64,000 bases of DNA from Anaerolineaceae bacterium. GTDB taxonomy: Bacteria; Chloroflexota; Anaerolineae; Aggregatilineales; Phototrophicaceae. The stretch is from positions 124,001 to 188,000 of the forward strand of contig JACKCF010000003.1 in assembly GCA_020634165.1 (NCBI GenBank), in the 5' to 3' direction. Positions 8,832-18,076 of the stretch are shown here, piece by piece (position 1 is the first letter of the stretch; each line of letters starts with the position of its first letter). The notes beneath the pieces are model-generated. The model was not told the origin of the DNA and searched no databases. It saw nothing but the letters and a program-made list of their open reading frames with translations. The translations under genes were made by a program, and so were the position numbers.

Positions 8832-9821
8832 ATGACTACCCGTGATGTACCAACCAATGGCGAGAAGACCATCCTGATAACTGGTGGTGCGGGCTTTATT
8901 GGCTCGCATCTTTCAGAGCTGATGCTCAACCTGGGCCACCATGTGCAGGTGATTGATAATCTATCGACCGGATCGCTGGACAATATTCGCCATTTGCTGG
9001 CTAATCGTCGTTTCCACTTTGCACGGGCAGATGTCACTGAAGCGGTCGTGCTCGACCGTATGGCCTCCAAGGCTGATATTATCGTGCATCTGGCGGCGGC
9101 AGTGGGCGTCCAGCTTGTGGTGGAACGTCCGGTTCATACGATTGAGACCAACGTCATGGGCACCGATCATGTACTGCGGGCGGCATTGCGCTATGGTGCA
9201 CGGGTACTGGTCGCCAGCACATCAGAAGTCTATGGCAAGGGAACACGGGTGCCATTTGCTGAGGACGATGATGTCGTCCTGGGACCAACGAGTAAGAGCC
9301 GCTGGGGATATGCCGCCAGCAAGATGGTCGATGAATTCCTGACGCTGGCTTACGCACGCGAATACGGCCTTGATGCTGTCGCGATGCGCTTCTTCAATAC
9401 GGTCGGGCCACGCCAGAGTGGCAGCTACGGCATGGTGATTCCGCGTTTTGTGAAGCAGGCACTGGCCAACGAACCGCTGACGGTCTATGGTGACGGCCAG
9501 CAGTCACGGTGCTTTTGCAATGTGCAGGATGTGGTGCGAGCAGTTGCTTATCTGGCATTCAAACAGGAACTCGACCATCGCGTATACAACATCGGCGGAA
9601 CGGATGAAATCACGATTGAGGCACTCGCACGGTTCATCATCGAACGCACAGGCAGCCAATCAGAAATTATCCTCGTGCCCTACAGTGAAGCCTATGCGCC
9701 TGGGTTTGAAGATATGCAACGGCGCGTACCGGATACGAGCCGCGTCCATGAAGCCATTGACTGGTCGCCTTCGGTTGACCTGGCGCAGACGATTGATATG
9801 GTCATCGAACATTTCAAATAA
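8832..9821 (+). CDS. NAD-dependent nucleotide-sugar epimerase/dehydratase
   Basis: A 329-residue extended short-chain dehydrogenase. The Rossmann motif GGAGFIGSHL lies at residues 17-26, and the catalytic Tyr-Lys pair is seen as GYAASKM with an upstream STSEVYG serine motif. These are the marks of the UDP-glucose 4-epimerase, dTDP-glucose dehydratase and UDP-glucuronate decarboxylase group. The start at ATG 8832 follows GAGGAG by 8 bases; a GTG at 8823 overlaps that signal and is less likely. It is convergent with a polyprenyl-phosphate sugar-phosphate transferase gene, which fits surface polysaccharide synthesis. The substrate cannot be fixed from sequence alone. Confidence 0.85.
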   Translation: MTTRDVPTNGEKTILITGGAGFIGSHLSELMLNLGHHVQVIDNLSTGSLDNIRHLLANRRFHFARADVTEAVVLDRMASKADIIVHLAAAVGVQLVVERPVHTIETNVMGTDHVLRAALRYGARVLVASTSEVYGKGTRVPFAEDDDVVLGPTSKSRWGYAASKMVDEFLTLAYAREYGLDAVAMRFFNTVGPRQSGSYGMVIPRFVKQALANEPLTVYGDGQQSRCFCNVQDVVRAVAYLAFKQELDHRVYNIGGTDEITIEALARFIIERTGSQSEIILVPYSEAYAPGFEDMQRRVPDTSRVHEAIDWSPSVDLAQTIDMVIEHFK

Positions 9822-9845
9822 AAACGACCAGCGTAGCTGGCCGTT
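9815..9845 (-). terminator. Intrinsic terminator for the minus-strand transferase gene
   Basis: Read on the minus strand, AACGGCCAGC and GCTGGTCGTT form a 10-bp stem (one G-U) with a 3-base loop, followed by TTTTTATTT. It overlaps the stop codon of the convergent epimerase gene. Confidence 0.6.
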
Positions 9846-9872
9846 CATTAGTTGATTGAATATGCTATGACC

Positions 9873-10958
9873 CTAGCCCTGCTGTAGCGTCTCCGTCTTG
9901 TGGTGCATTGTATCATCTTCTATAGGACGGATGGCGAATCTGTACTTGGTTGAGAACAAGTAGGTCACATAAGCCAGGCCAATGCCAAGTGCCAGTGGGG
10001 CAATCAGGATAATGCGGCTACCTTCAAGATAGGCGTTGGCAAAAATTACGCCCATCAGCGACAGGACCATGTAGGTGCTGCTGACAACCGCATGCGGCAA
10101 TCCGGCGATGACCAATCGCTGATACATGTGCTCGCGGTGGGCGGCAAAGACGTTCTTTCCCTGGATCATACGATGGCCGAAGGTCACAATCGTATCGAAT
10201 AAGAAGGGCCACAGCAGCAGGGCCGCCGATGTCAGGGATGGCACCTGGCTTTCCTGCAACATCAGGGGCAGGACGGCGAAGGTAAAGCCCAGGAATGTGC
10301 TGCCGACATCCCCCATGAAGATGCGGGCCGGATGCCAGTTGTGCCCTAAAAAGCCGATACATCCACCGATGATGGCAATTGTAATAACAACGACGCTGAT
10401 ATTGGGGTTGAAAGACAGACCATAAAGAGAAAGCCAGCCCAGTGCGACGATAACCGCGTTGCCACCCGCAATGCCGTCGATACCATCCATGAAGTTGTAG
10501 GCATTAATCAGGCCAACAATCCAGATGACGGTGATGACAGCGCCGAAAATACCCACTTCGACAATGCCAAACAGCGGGACCTGGAAGGTTTGTGGATAAC
10601 CCAGCAGATAAACCATCACCAGAGCGACCAGCGCCTGGGCACCAAAACGATGTACGGTTGACAGTGAGCGCACGTCATCGATGAAGCCGACCAGCGCAAT
10701 CAACATGCTGCCGACCAGATAAGCCAGGATTTCACTGGTGATGAGTGTGCCTGTAACGAGCGAAAGACCGATTACGCTGAGGGTGACGGTCAGCACAACG
10801 GCAACACCACCGCCACGTGGGGTCACTTTTGTATGGGAGCTACGCGCGTTAGGAACATCCATGACATTATGGCGCATAGCCCAACGCCGGATTCCCCAGG
10901 TGATTCCGTAGGCGATGATGATTTGTGGCACGAGTAATAAGAGCAGCGAATTATCCAT
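9873..10958 (-). CDS. Undecaprenyl-phosphate sugar-1-phosphate transferase (MraY/WecA family)
   Basis: A 361-residue integral membrane protein with about ten hydrophobic segments. Signature loops of the polyprenyl-phosphate N-acetylhexosamine-1-phosphate transferase family are present: SHTKVTPRGGG near the N-terminus, GFIDDVRSL, NAYNFMDGIDG with the conserved N-x-x-D-G-I-D, then NWHPARIFMGDVGS, and the basic HREHMYQR loop. The family moves a sugar-1-phosphate from a UDP-sugar to undecaprenyl phosphate at the inner face of the membrane, the first step of wall or surface polymer assembly. WecA/TagO-type use is more likely than MraY, because no murein cluster surrounds it. Confidence 0.87.
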   Translation of the reverse strand: MDNSLLLLLVPQIIIAYGITWGIRRWAMRHNVMDVPNARSSHTKVTPRGGGVAVVLTVTLSVIGLSLVTGTLITSEILAYLVGSMLIALVGFIDDVRSLSTVHRFGAQALVALVMVYLLGYPQTFQVPLFGIVEVGIFGAVITVIWIVGLINAYNFMDGIDGIAGGNAVIVALGWLSLYGLSFNPNISVVVITIAIIGGCIGFLGHNWHPARIFMGDVGSTFLGFTFAVLPLMLQESQVPSLTSAALLLWPFLFDTIVTFGHRMIQGKNVFAAHREHMYQRLVIAGLPHAVVSSTYMVLSLMGVIFANAYLEGSRIILIAPLALGIGLAYVTYLFSTKYRFAIRPIEDDTMHHKTETLQQG

Positions 10959-11190
10959 AAGTCAACCAGAGCAACTATGATTGGATTGACAGCACCAATC
11001 AGGAAACCGTAGCTGTTTTATGTGTGGCTGTAGCTAGATGGCTATCCTGGCTGTGATGCCTTCACATGTGTCTAGCATTATTTTATCGTAAGGACTGTTA
11101 ATTCTACCCTTTAGAAATTAACTCTTTTGAAAGCGCCTCATGAGGGTCTTTCTATGTGGGACTATATTATCACGTTTGCAGACTGAGAAG

Positions 11191-11226
11191 ATAAAAAACC
11201 CGTATCACGGTACTAGATACGGGTTT
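11191..11226 (-). terminator. Intrinsic terminator of the aldo/keto reductase gene
   Basis: A perfect 11-bp stem (AAACCCGTATC at 11196-11206 with GATACGGGTTT at 11216-11226) and a 9-base loop. On the minus strand it runs into a T-rich tail, 25 bases past the reductase stop. Confidence 0.8.
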
Positions 11227-11250
11227 GCAGAGCGTAAGAATGGGACGAAA

Positions 11251-12234
11251 TTACCAGAGATAATGGACTTGTTCGCGCGCGTACTGGTTATAAATGGCTT
11301 CGATACGCTGCATGGTCTCATCGGAAAGCGGCGGCAAATCGGCAGCATCCGCATTATCGCTGGCCTGCCTGGGGTTCTTGGCGCCGGGAATGGCACAGGT
11401 CACGGCATCGAACATCAGAATCCAACGCAGTGCGAATTGGGCCATCGACACGTTTTCCGGCACCAGCTTCTTTATTTCTTCGACAGCATCCAGGCCCATG
11501 TTGTAATCCAAACCTGAGAAAGTCTCGCCCTTATCAAATGCCTCGCCATGACGATTGTATTTGCGATGATCGTCGTCCGCGAATTCGGTCCTGCGCGTCA
11601 TCTTGCCTGTGAGCAGACCACTGGCCAGTGGCACCCGTGCCAGAATGCCGATGTCGTGCTTCTTGGCCATATCGAAGAATAATTCCGATGGGCGCAGGCG
11701 GAACATGTTGAAGATGATCTGCACCGTTTCCACACCAGGGTACAGAATGGCTTTAAGCGCTTCCTCGACTTTCTCAACGCTCACGCCATAATGCTTGATC
11801 TTGCCCTGCTGCTTGAGGTCATCCAACACGCCAAAGACTTCGGGCATGTAGTAAACCTCAGTCGGTGGGCAGTGTAGCTGCACGATATCGAGGGCATCGA
11901 CATCCAGGTTTTTGAGGCTGCGCTCGATGAACGCTGTCAGATTTTCGCGATTGTAGCCATCGGCCACATGGGGATTGAGGCGGCGGCCCGCTTTGGTCGC
12001 GACGATAATCTCTTCTGAGCGCTCTTTAAGTACCTGGCTGATGAGGCGCTCACTGCGGCCATCGCCATACACATCGGCAGTATCAATGAAGTTGACGCCA
12101 TGATCGATGGCGGTATGCAGGGCGCGCAGGGATTCATCGTCATCGACGCTGCCCCAGCTCCCGCCAATTGCCCAGGCACCAAAGCTGATGGTCGATACGT
12201 TGTAGCCGGTACTGCCTAATCTTCTGTATTCCAT
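11251..12234 (-). CDS. Aldo/keto reductase
   Basis: A 327-residue TIM-barrel NADPH oxidoreductase. The catalytic tetrad is visible in order: Asp and Tyr in FIDTADVYGDGRSE, Lys in IIVATKAG, and His in VQLHCPP. The coenzyme-binding C-terminal region has AIPGAKNPRQASDNADA, the usual pattern for this superfamily. The N-terminus MEYRRLGSTGYNVS is typical of the YghZ/IolS-like class. It reduces an aldehyde or ketone, with the substrate unknown. ATG start at 12234, own terminator at 11191-11226. Confidence 0.88.
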   Translation of the reverse strand: MEYRRLGSTGYNVSTISFGAWAIGGSWGSVDDDESLRALHTAIDHGVNFIDTADVYGDGRSERLISQVLKERSEEIIVATKAGRRLNPHVADGYNRENLTAFIERSLKNLDVDALDIVQLHCPPTEVYYMPEVFGVLDDLKQQGKIKHYGVSVEKVEEALKAILYPGVETVQIIFNMFRLRPSELFFDMAKKHDIGILARVPLASGLLTGKMTRRTEFADDDHRKYNRHGEAFDKGETFSGLDYNMGLDAVEEIKKLVPENVSMAQFALRWILMFDAVTCAIPGAKNPRQASDNADAADLPPLSDETMQRIEAIYNQYAREQVHYLW

Positions 12235-12442
12235 TCGTCAGTCTCCTCAAAAGAATGTGTTTCGTTCCAATACTCTATAGTGTCGATATTACCCATTCCA
12301 GGCCCACTCAGCGACCCTAATGGACTGCTTGTTCGCCCAACGAAAGATACGATCCAATTTTGAGGTACATCGCGACGGATGCGCTAAAATAAGCTAGGTT
12401 GACGCTTTGTTTGGACTATTTTCGTACTCAGGAGAAAGCAGC

Positions 12443-13507
12443 ATGCGCACGACCTGGCTGAACCGCGACGTTGTCGAAATGCACAGCCTGGATTGGCGGC
12501 AGTTCGCTGATTTTAGAGAATCCGCATTGGCCAATGGCTCACGCATCGTTGATGGCTACAGCCCCAGTGGGTTGAGCATCACGCTGCTGCCGGACCGAGG
12601 CATGGATATCTGGACAGCGCATTATAAAGGCACCCCACTGACATGGATTGCCCCGGGGTCGCCGCATCCACCGGAGTATGGCCAAAGCTGGCTGAGTCTG
12701 TTCAACGGCGGCTTAATGACCACCTGCGGCCTGACGCACGTCGGTCCGCCGGAAGATGGCCGTGATCTGCATGGCAATTACACACGCCAGCGAGCAACAA
12801 CGCCGCACGTTTATTTCGATGGTGCGCCGGAACGCATCAATCTGGAGACAACCGTGCAGCAGTCAAGCCTGTTCGGGGAGCAGCTTTATCTCTCGCGTAA
12901 AATCTCGTTGTATCTGATGGAACCAACTATTCGTATCCGCGATACGGTCCTCAACCTGGGAGATGAACCGACGCCATTTATGCTGCTGTATCACTGTAAT
13001 GTAGGCTATCCGCTGGTGCAGCAGGGCACACAGTTGTTCGTTGACAGCGAGGTGTACCCGCGTGATGAGGCAGCCACCGCAGGCGTCGAAAGCTGGCAGG
13101 AATATGGCGCGGCATCCCCAGGTTACGCGGAACAGGTTTTCTTCCATCATGTGCGTGATAATGGCGAAGGAACGGCCTGCGCTGCCTTGCTTAATGCAGA
13201 GTTTGGTTTGAAGTTTAGCTGGGATGTGAGCAGTCTGCCGTATCTGGGCCAGTGGAAAAACACCCGCCAGGGCATTTACGTCAATGGGATTGAACCAGGT
13301 AACTGCATCCCTGAAGGCCAGAACGCGGCACGCGAATCCGGCAGGTTGGTCATGCTGCAACCGGGCGAAGATCGGCATTTTGATCTTTCAATCACGGTGA
13401 TTGAAGGGGCTGAATCCCTGGTAAGCTGCCGCCGTGAAGTCACAAGTGCCGCTGGGTCATTAATCGCAGGCTGTGACCTGACCGGCTACGAGCGATACAA
13501 TAAATAA
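12443..13507 (+). CDS. DUF4432 family protein (aldose 1-epimerase-like fold)
   Basis: A 354-residue protein. The start at ATG 12443 has AGGAG 8 bases upstream; the frame is open for 12 more codons but without support. Segments such as LPDRGMDIWTAHYKGTPLTWIAPG, GGLMTTCGLTHVG and LYHCNVGYPL are characteristic of the DUF4432 family, related to galactose mutarotase/aldose 1-epimerase beta-sandwich proteins. It probably acts on a sugar or sugar derivative in the cytosol. It precedes namZ by about 50 bases on the same strand, so both may be expressed together. The exact activity is not known for this family member. Confidence 0.78.
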   Translation: MRTTWLNRDVVEMHSLDWRQFADFRESALANGSRIVDGYSPSGLSITLLPDRGMDIWTAHYKGTPLTWIAPGSPHPPEYGQSWLSLFNGGLMTTCGLTHVGPPEDGRDLHGNYTRQRATTPHVYFDGAPERINLETTVQQSSLFGEQLYLSRKISLYLMEPTIRIRDTVLNLGDEPTPFMLLYHCNVGYPLVQQGTQLFVDSEVYPRDEAATAGVESWQEYGAASPGYAEQVFFHHVRDNGEGTACAALLNAEFGLKFSWDVSSLPYLGQWKNTRQGIYVNGIEPGNCIPEGQNAARESGRLVMLQPGEDRHFDLSITVIEGAESLVSCRREVTSAAGSLIAGCDLTGYERYNK

Positions 13508-13558
13508 TTGAACGAGTGGGTCGCGACACTCAACATAGTGAATAGGACACGATAGCAC

Positions 13559-14722
13559 GTGATTGTGACAGCAGGCATCGACCGACTGCGCAACGAGGGG
13601 TTTGCGTCGTTGGCTGGCCAGCGCGTGGGATTGATGACGAATCCCAGCGCGGTCAATCAGGCGTTGATCAGGACTTATGATATTTTGCGGCAGGCACCTA
13701 ATGTACAACTGAAGGCGCTCTTCGGGCCGGAGCATGGCTTCGCTGCGGCAGAAGCCGACGCTGCCCATGTTGGTCATTCGGTGGATCGGCATACAGGTGC
13801 GCCGATATACAGCCTGTATGGCGACACTTTCAGGCCAACGCCGGATATGTTGGGCGATATTGATGTGCTGGTATGTGACATTCAGGATGTGGGGGTACGC
13901 TTTTATACCTACATCTGGACCATTTCCTACATCCTTGAAGCCTGTGGGGATGTCGGCATTCCCGTTATGATTCTGGATCGGCCAAACCCGCTCGGCGATA
14001 CCATCGCTGGGCCACCGCTGGAAGCAGAATTTGCGTCGTTTGTGGGGCGCTACAATATTCCGATACAACATGGTATGACAATCGGTGAACTGGCACATCT
14101 CATCAACCGCCAGTGGAACCCGACCCCGGCCGCCCTGACGATCATTCGCTGCCAGGGTTGGCGGCGACAAACGCGCTGGCCGGAGACGGGCCTGCCCTTC
14201 GTGACACCGTCACCAGCGATGCCGCACTATAGTACTGTGACGCACTATCCGGGTGCTTGTCTGATCGAGGGCACGGATCTATCCGAAGGGCGCGGGACTG
14301 CGCTGCCGTTTGAAATTGTCGGTGCGCCATATATTGACGCTGAACAACTCGCCAACGAACTCAATGCCAGCAACATTGATGGTGTCGTATTCCGGCCCCA
14401 TGCTTTCCAGCCGACGGACAGCAAATATCAGGGGCAGATGTGTTTTGGCGTACAGGCGCACGTCACGCAGGCGGATGCCTACCAGCCAATCATTGCGTGG
14501 CTGACGCTCATCTGGACGATCCGGCAGATGTACCCTGAGCAATTCTCCTGGCGCTCCGCGTGGGAGGCAGGCAGTCATTATCACTTCGACCAGTTGGTGG
14601 GCAGCGACAAAGCGCGCCACCAGATTGATGCAGGCGAGTCCATTGAGGCGATTACGGCTGACTGGCCCGCCTTCTGTGACGAATTCCGAGCCAAGCGCGC
14701 ATCGTATCTGCTTTATGATTGA
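13559..14722 (+). CDS. namZ: DUF1343 / NamZ-type exo-beta-N-acetylmuramidase
   Basis: A 387-residue protein. The GTG at 13559 follows AGGACA and gives the expected N-terminus (TAGIDRL, then QRVGLMTNPSAV). The family landmark FGPEHGF appears near residue 60, followed by CDIQDVGVRFYTYIWT and LDRPNPLG, all typical of DUF1343/NamZ. Characterised NamZ enzymes release MurNAc from the non-reducing end of peptidoglycan fragments. No signal peptide is visible, so this copy would act in the cytosol or be exported another way. It sits next to convergent nagA and a SIS gene, supporting a cell-wall sugar recycling role. The specific substrate is inferred from the family. Confidence 0.82.
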   Translation: MIVTAGIDRLRNEGFASLAGQRVGLMTNPSAVNQALIRTYDILRQAPNVQLKALFGPEHGFAAAEADAAHVGHSVDRHTGAPIYSLYGDTFRPTPDMLGDIDVLVCDIQDVGVRFYTYIWTISYILEACGDVGIPVMILDRPNPLGDTIAGPPLEAEFASFVGRYNIPIQHGMTIGELAHLINRQWNPTPAALTIIRCQGWRRQTRWPETGLPFVTPSPAMPHYSTVTHYPGACLIEGTDLSEGRGTALPFEIVGAPYIDAEQLANELNASNIDGVVFRPHAFQPTDSKYQGQMCFGVQAHVTQADAYQPIIAWLTLIWTIRQMYPEQFSWRSAWEAGSHYHFDQLVGSDKARHQIDAGESIEAITADWPAFCDEFRAKRASYLLYD

Positions 14723-14880
14723 GTATTCATACCCATATCAGACCCCTATCCTCGGTCCTTCCTCCATGAGGTGGAAGGATGCCATTCTACAACCATTCTG
14801 CCTCATAGAAGTCCCCTCACCTCACGGAAAGGGGATTATTTAGGGGTGGGGTTTATTGAGGTTGTAGAGCTGGATTTCAA

Positions 14881-16050
14881 TCACCCAGAAAATGCTTCAT
14901 TTCGGTAGACAACTACGCCCTCGGCGATGGTCATCTGGACGTTGATGTCATCATCGACCAGCACCAAATCAGCGATTTTGCCTTTTTCCAGGCTGCCGCG
15001 TTCCCCAGCGACACCTGCTGAACGCGCCCCGTTCAGGCTGGCACACGGCCAGAGGACTTCCAGCGGTTCGCCCGTTGCTGCCATGAAGTTATACAGTGCC
15101 CGATCCATCGTCAGGGTACTGCCTGCCAACGAGCCACTCGGCAGCAGGACAACACCATCTTTCACGATGACGGTGCGGTCATCATCGACGCGATATTCGC
15201 CATCGGGCATCCCTGCCGCGCGGATGGCATCACTAATCAGAATGATGCCTTCTGGTCCCTTGGCTTTGTAGAGAATTTTCATGGCGGTTGGATGCACATG
15301 GATATTATCGGCGATCAGTTCACAGGCGACTTCCGGCCGGGACATCACGGCACCCAGGCCGCCTGGTTCGCGGTGGTGCAATCCAGTCATGGCATTGTAT
15401 GTATGCGTTGCCTGAGTAATACCCAGATCGATGCCATGCTGCATCTGGTCGTGAGTGGCCGAACTATGCGCGGCGGAAACTGTGACGCCGCGCTTGCGAC
15501 ATTCGTCGATCAGCCACCAGTTTTCTTCGTATTCCGGGGCCATCGCCAGCAAACGAATCACGTCAACATCGAGGAAGGCCAGCGCTTCGTCAGGTTCGGC
15601 ACGCCGAACATAGTCTTCACGCTGGGCACCGCGCTTGGCGACATCAATATATGGTCCTTCCAGATGCACGCCGAGGATGGTCGCACCTTCCGGCTGCGGT
15701 CCCATCATCTGCGCAACGAGACTGAGCGTGCCCATGATCTTCGCGCGCGATTCGGTCCAGGTGGTCGGCAGAAAACTGGTGACGCCGTGCTGCGCGTAGA
15801 ATTTGGCCATGCCATGCAGGGCATCGGGATTGTTGTCCATTGCTTCGTGGCCAACCGCCCCATGAACATGCACATCGACAAAACCGGGCAGCAGCGTGAG
15901 ACCACTGGCGTCGATAACGGTCGCGCCTTCAACGCTCGGCGCCGGATTCGCACCCAATGATATAATTTTGCGCCCATCAAAAAGCAGCCAGCCGGATTCA
16001 TAGACTATGGTTGGCGCCATAATACGGGCATTGGTAATCAGCGTTTGCAT
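14881..16050 (-). CDS. nagA: N-acetylglucosamine-6-phosphate deacetylase
   Basis: A 389-residue amidohydrolase. The metal-binding HxH is in GFVDVHVHGAVGHEAMD (about residues 57-72), the catalytic-site glutamate in GVHLEGPYID, further histidines in SAAHSSATH and ATHTYNAMTGLHHREPG, and the catalytic aspartate in LISDAIRAAGMPDGEY. These match NagA, which deacetylates GlcNAc-6-phosphate to glucosamine-6-phosphate. ATG 16050 follows GGGAAG. It forms a minus-strand pair with the SIS gene 58 bases upstream and converges on namZ, so the locus looks like amino-sugar or murein recycling. No nagB is present in the window. Confidence 0.9.
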   Translation of the reverse strand: MQTLITNARIMAPTIVYESGWLLFDGRKIISLGANPAPSVEGATVIDASGLTLLPGFVDVHVHGAVGHEAMDNNPDALHGMAKFYAQHGVTSFLPTTWTESRAKIMGTLSLVAQMMGPQPEGATILGVHLEGPYIDVAKRGAQREDYVRRAEPDEALAFLDVDVIRLLAMAPEYEENWWLIDECRKRGVTVSAAHSSATHDQMQHGIDLGITQATHTYNAMTGLHHREPGGLGAVMSRPEVACELIADNIHVHPTAMKILYKAKGPEGIILISDAIRAAGMPDGEYRVDDDRTVIVKDGVVLLPSGSLAGSTLTMDRALYNFMAATGEPLEVLWPCASLNGARSAGVAGERGSLEKGKIADLVLVDDDINVQMTIAEGVVVYRNEAFSG

Positions 16051-16108
16051 GTGAACTTCCCTTGTTCTACCGTAGGGTCACAGCATGCTGTGACCGGACT
16101 AAGTCTGT

Positions 16109-16855
16109 TTACTTCTTTTCTTCTTCCCACGTCAGTGGAATCTGATAGCGAGCCAGACGCTTCTGATATTTGGCCATCATGGCATGGTTATGATCTTTGC
16201 CTTCTGGCACGTTGGCGCTGACAAAAAATGGCGGCACCATGCCACGCTCAGAAAGTAGTGCAATGGTCTGCACGACAATCGCCTGTACGATGGCGATACT
16301 GGCTATGCTGGATGTAGAGCCAGCACGGAATTCGCTGCCAGGGACAGGCAGAACCGTATCGCCGTATGGGCTGTGGGTATCGATGACGATGTCGGCAGCA
16401 TCGTATAAGCGCTGGCCGCTGCTATGGCGTAGAGGAACCCTGCTGCTATGGGCAATTGACGTAATCGCCACGCTGGTTACGCCTTTTTCGCGGGCGATTT
16501 GAACCATTTCGATGGGTATGGCATTGATGCCTGAGTTGGAAATGACAATCAGCACGTCACCTGCTTCCAGGCCATAACGGCCCAGCATGATGCGTGCCAT
16601 GCCCTCGACACGCTCGGCATCGCCATCCATCACATCTTCGATGAAGATCGCCGGAACCAGTCCGCCCGCGCGCCCGTGAGCTTCTTTCGCCGCCAAGCCA
16701 GAGTGGGCACTGCCGAACAGATACAACAGATGGTTGTCTGCGAGGGCATCGGCCACCGCCTGCGCCGCCTGATGAATCGCGGCATTGGATTCGTTTTGTA
16801 TCTTCTGGAACTGCTGGATAGCGAAGGTTAAAAAGTCACTGCTGGCATCTGGCAT
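16109..16855 (-). CDS. SIS-domain phosphosugar-binding protein (UPF0309-like)
   Basis: A 248-residue cytosolic protein starting at ATG 16855; an extended frame upstream is arginine-rich and unlikely to be coding. One SIS domain covers most of the chain: LLYLFGSAHSGLAAKEAHGRAGG, then DVLIVISNSGINAIPIEM (the Ser-rich phosphosugar loop) and VTSVAITSIAHS. It matches the UPF0309 group rather than the MurQ etherase. Such proteins bind or isomerise phosphosugars. Co-orientation with nagA suggests a role in GlcNAc/MurNAc-phosphate handling, possibly substituting for MurQ or NagB. That role is inference. Confidence 0.82.
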   Translation of the reverse strand: MPDASSDFLTFAIQQFQKIQNESNAAIHQAAQAVADALADNHLLYLFGSAHSGLAAKEAHGRAGGLVPAIFIEDVMDGDAERVEGMARIMLGRYGLEAGDVLIVISNSGINAIPIEMVQIAREKGVTSVAITSIAHSSRVPLRHSSGQRLYDAADIVIDTHSPYGDTVLPVPGSEFRAGSTSSIASIAIVQAIVVQTIALLSERGMVPPFFVSANVPEGKDHNHAMMAKYQKRLARYQIPLTWEEEKK

Positions 16856-17007
16856 CTGGGGGCATCCTTGCGTGCGTAAAAATAGTCTATCGCATCGCCT
16901 GTATTGATACCGTGTTCTGAAATAATGTACAAGCGCCGTTGTATGCCGCATGATGTGTAACAATCAAGCAAAATCGAAGCCGTTGCTTAAGCCAAAGGGC
17001 AAGCTGT

Positions 17008-17805
17008 ATGACAACACCACTAGAAGAATGGGCTTCTGGCGATGCTTACGAGCAATTCATGGGCCGATGGAGCGGCGAAATCGCAAGGCTTTTTATGGAC
17101 TGGCTGCAACCCGCTGTGGGCCTGTCCTGGCTTGATATGGGTTGTGGCACTGGTGCACTTAGCAGAGCAATCTCAGCTACCACAGAAGCGAAGATCATTG
17201 TTGGCATCGACCCTTCTTTAGATTTTTTGCGATACGCTGGCCATAGGCTTCCTGCCATGTGTTTGGCAACAGCTGATGCCAGCGCGCTACCAATTACAGA
17301 CAATACATTTGATTTGTGCGTTAGTGGACTTGCGCTCAATTTCGTCCCAGAACCAGAAATTGCGCTGCGTGAACTGGCACGGGTTGTCAAGCCAGGGGGT
17401 GTTGTCGCCGTCTACATCTGGGATTATGCCGATAAGATGGAGTACTTGCGGTATTTTTGGGATGCCGCTTCTGATCTAGACACCAAAGCGCGGTCGCTCC
17501 ACGAAGGAAATCGCTTCCCAATCTGTAATCCACAGACTCTGATGGAATTGTGGTCGGATAGTGGTCTTAGGGATGTTGTTGTTCACCCACTTGATGCCAG
17601 GATGATGTTTGATGATTTTGATAGCTACTGGCTGTCTTTTACATCCGGGAGCTTCCCTGCCCCTCAATACGCCTTGTCTTTGGGAACTAGGGAACGCGAA
17701 CTGCTCCGAGATCATCTACAAAAAACAATTCCTGCTGAGGACGACGGCTCCATCCATCTTCTAGCAAGAGCATGGGCCGTGCGCGGTATCAAAGCACCAG
17801 GGTAA
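17008..17805 (+). CDS. Class I SAM-dependent methyltransferase
   Basis: A 265-residue protein with the Rossmann methyltransferase order: motif I LDMGCGTGAL at about residues 39-48, the acidic end of strand 2 in IVGIDPSLDFL, motif II region TADASALPITDNTFDLCVSGLALNFV, and the post-II segment ELARVVKPGGVVAVYIWDY. This is the Methyltransf_11 type, often acting on small molecules or quinones. The substrate is not evident. The ATG at 17008 is preceded by AAGGGC. It stands alone between the divergent SIS gene and the malic enzyme gene. Confidence 0.83.
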   Translation: MTTPLEEWASGDAYEQFMGRWSGEIARLFMDWLQPAVGLSWLDMGCGTGALSRAISATTEAKIIVGIDPSLDFLRYAGHRLPAMCLATADASALPITDNTFDLCVSGLALNFVPEPEIALRELARVVKPGGVVAVYIWDYADKMEYLRYFWDAASDLDTKARSLHEGNRFPICNPQTLMELWSDSGLRDVVVHPLDARMMFDDFDSYWLSFTSGSFPAPQYALSLGTRERELLRDHLQKTIPAEDDGSIHLLARAWAVRGIKAPG

Positions 17806-18076
17806 ATTGGGGTAAACTAGTTAGAGAGTGACGTTAAGTGGGGAGGATTTGCGTCGCGCGCTGGACACTCATGATTGTGTTGTATGCCCCAAAAAGATTG
17901 TTTGGTCAAATTATAGGTACCTTCTTATGGATTCCGTATTTTCCTACCCTGACAGTGATATGTCATAGAATGCTGTTGACAAGGTCATGCCGAAGGCATG
18001 GCGTTAGTAACGCTCGTAAAAGTGTAATGCGAGCTAAGATGAAGACTGGTGTGATTTATATTAGGAGCTTTCTTTT

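Noticed and set aside
14770..14860. G/C-run-rich spacer with CCCC and GGGG tracts between namZ and nagA
   Set aside because: Considered as a repeat or terminator, but no clean stem with a T-run forms and no second copy was recognised in the window.
17976..18004. TTGACA at 17976-17981 as a -35 element for maeB
   Set aside because: No acceptable -10 hexamer occurs 15-19 bases downstream.
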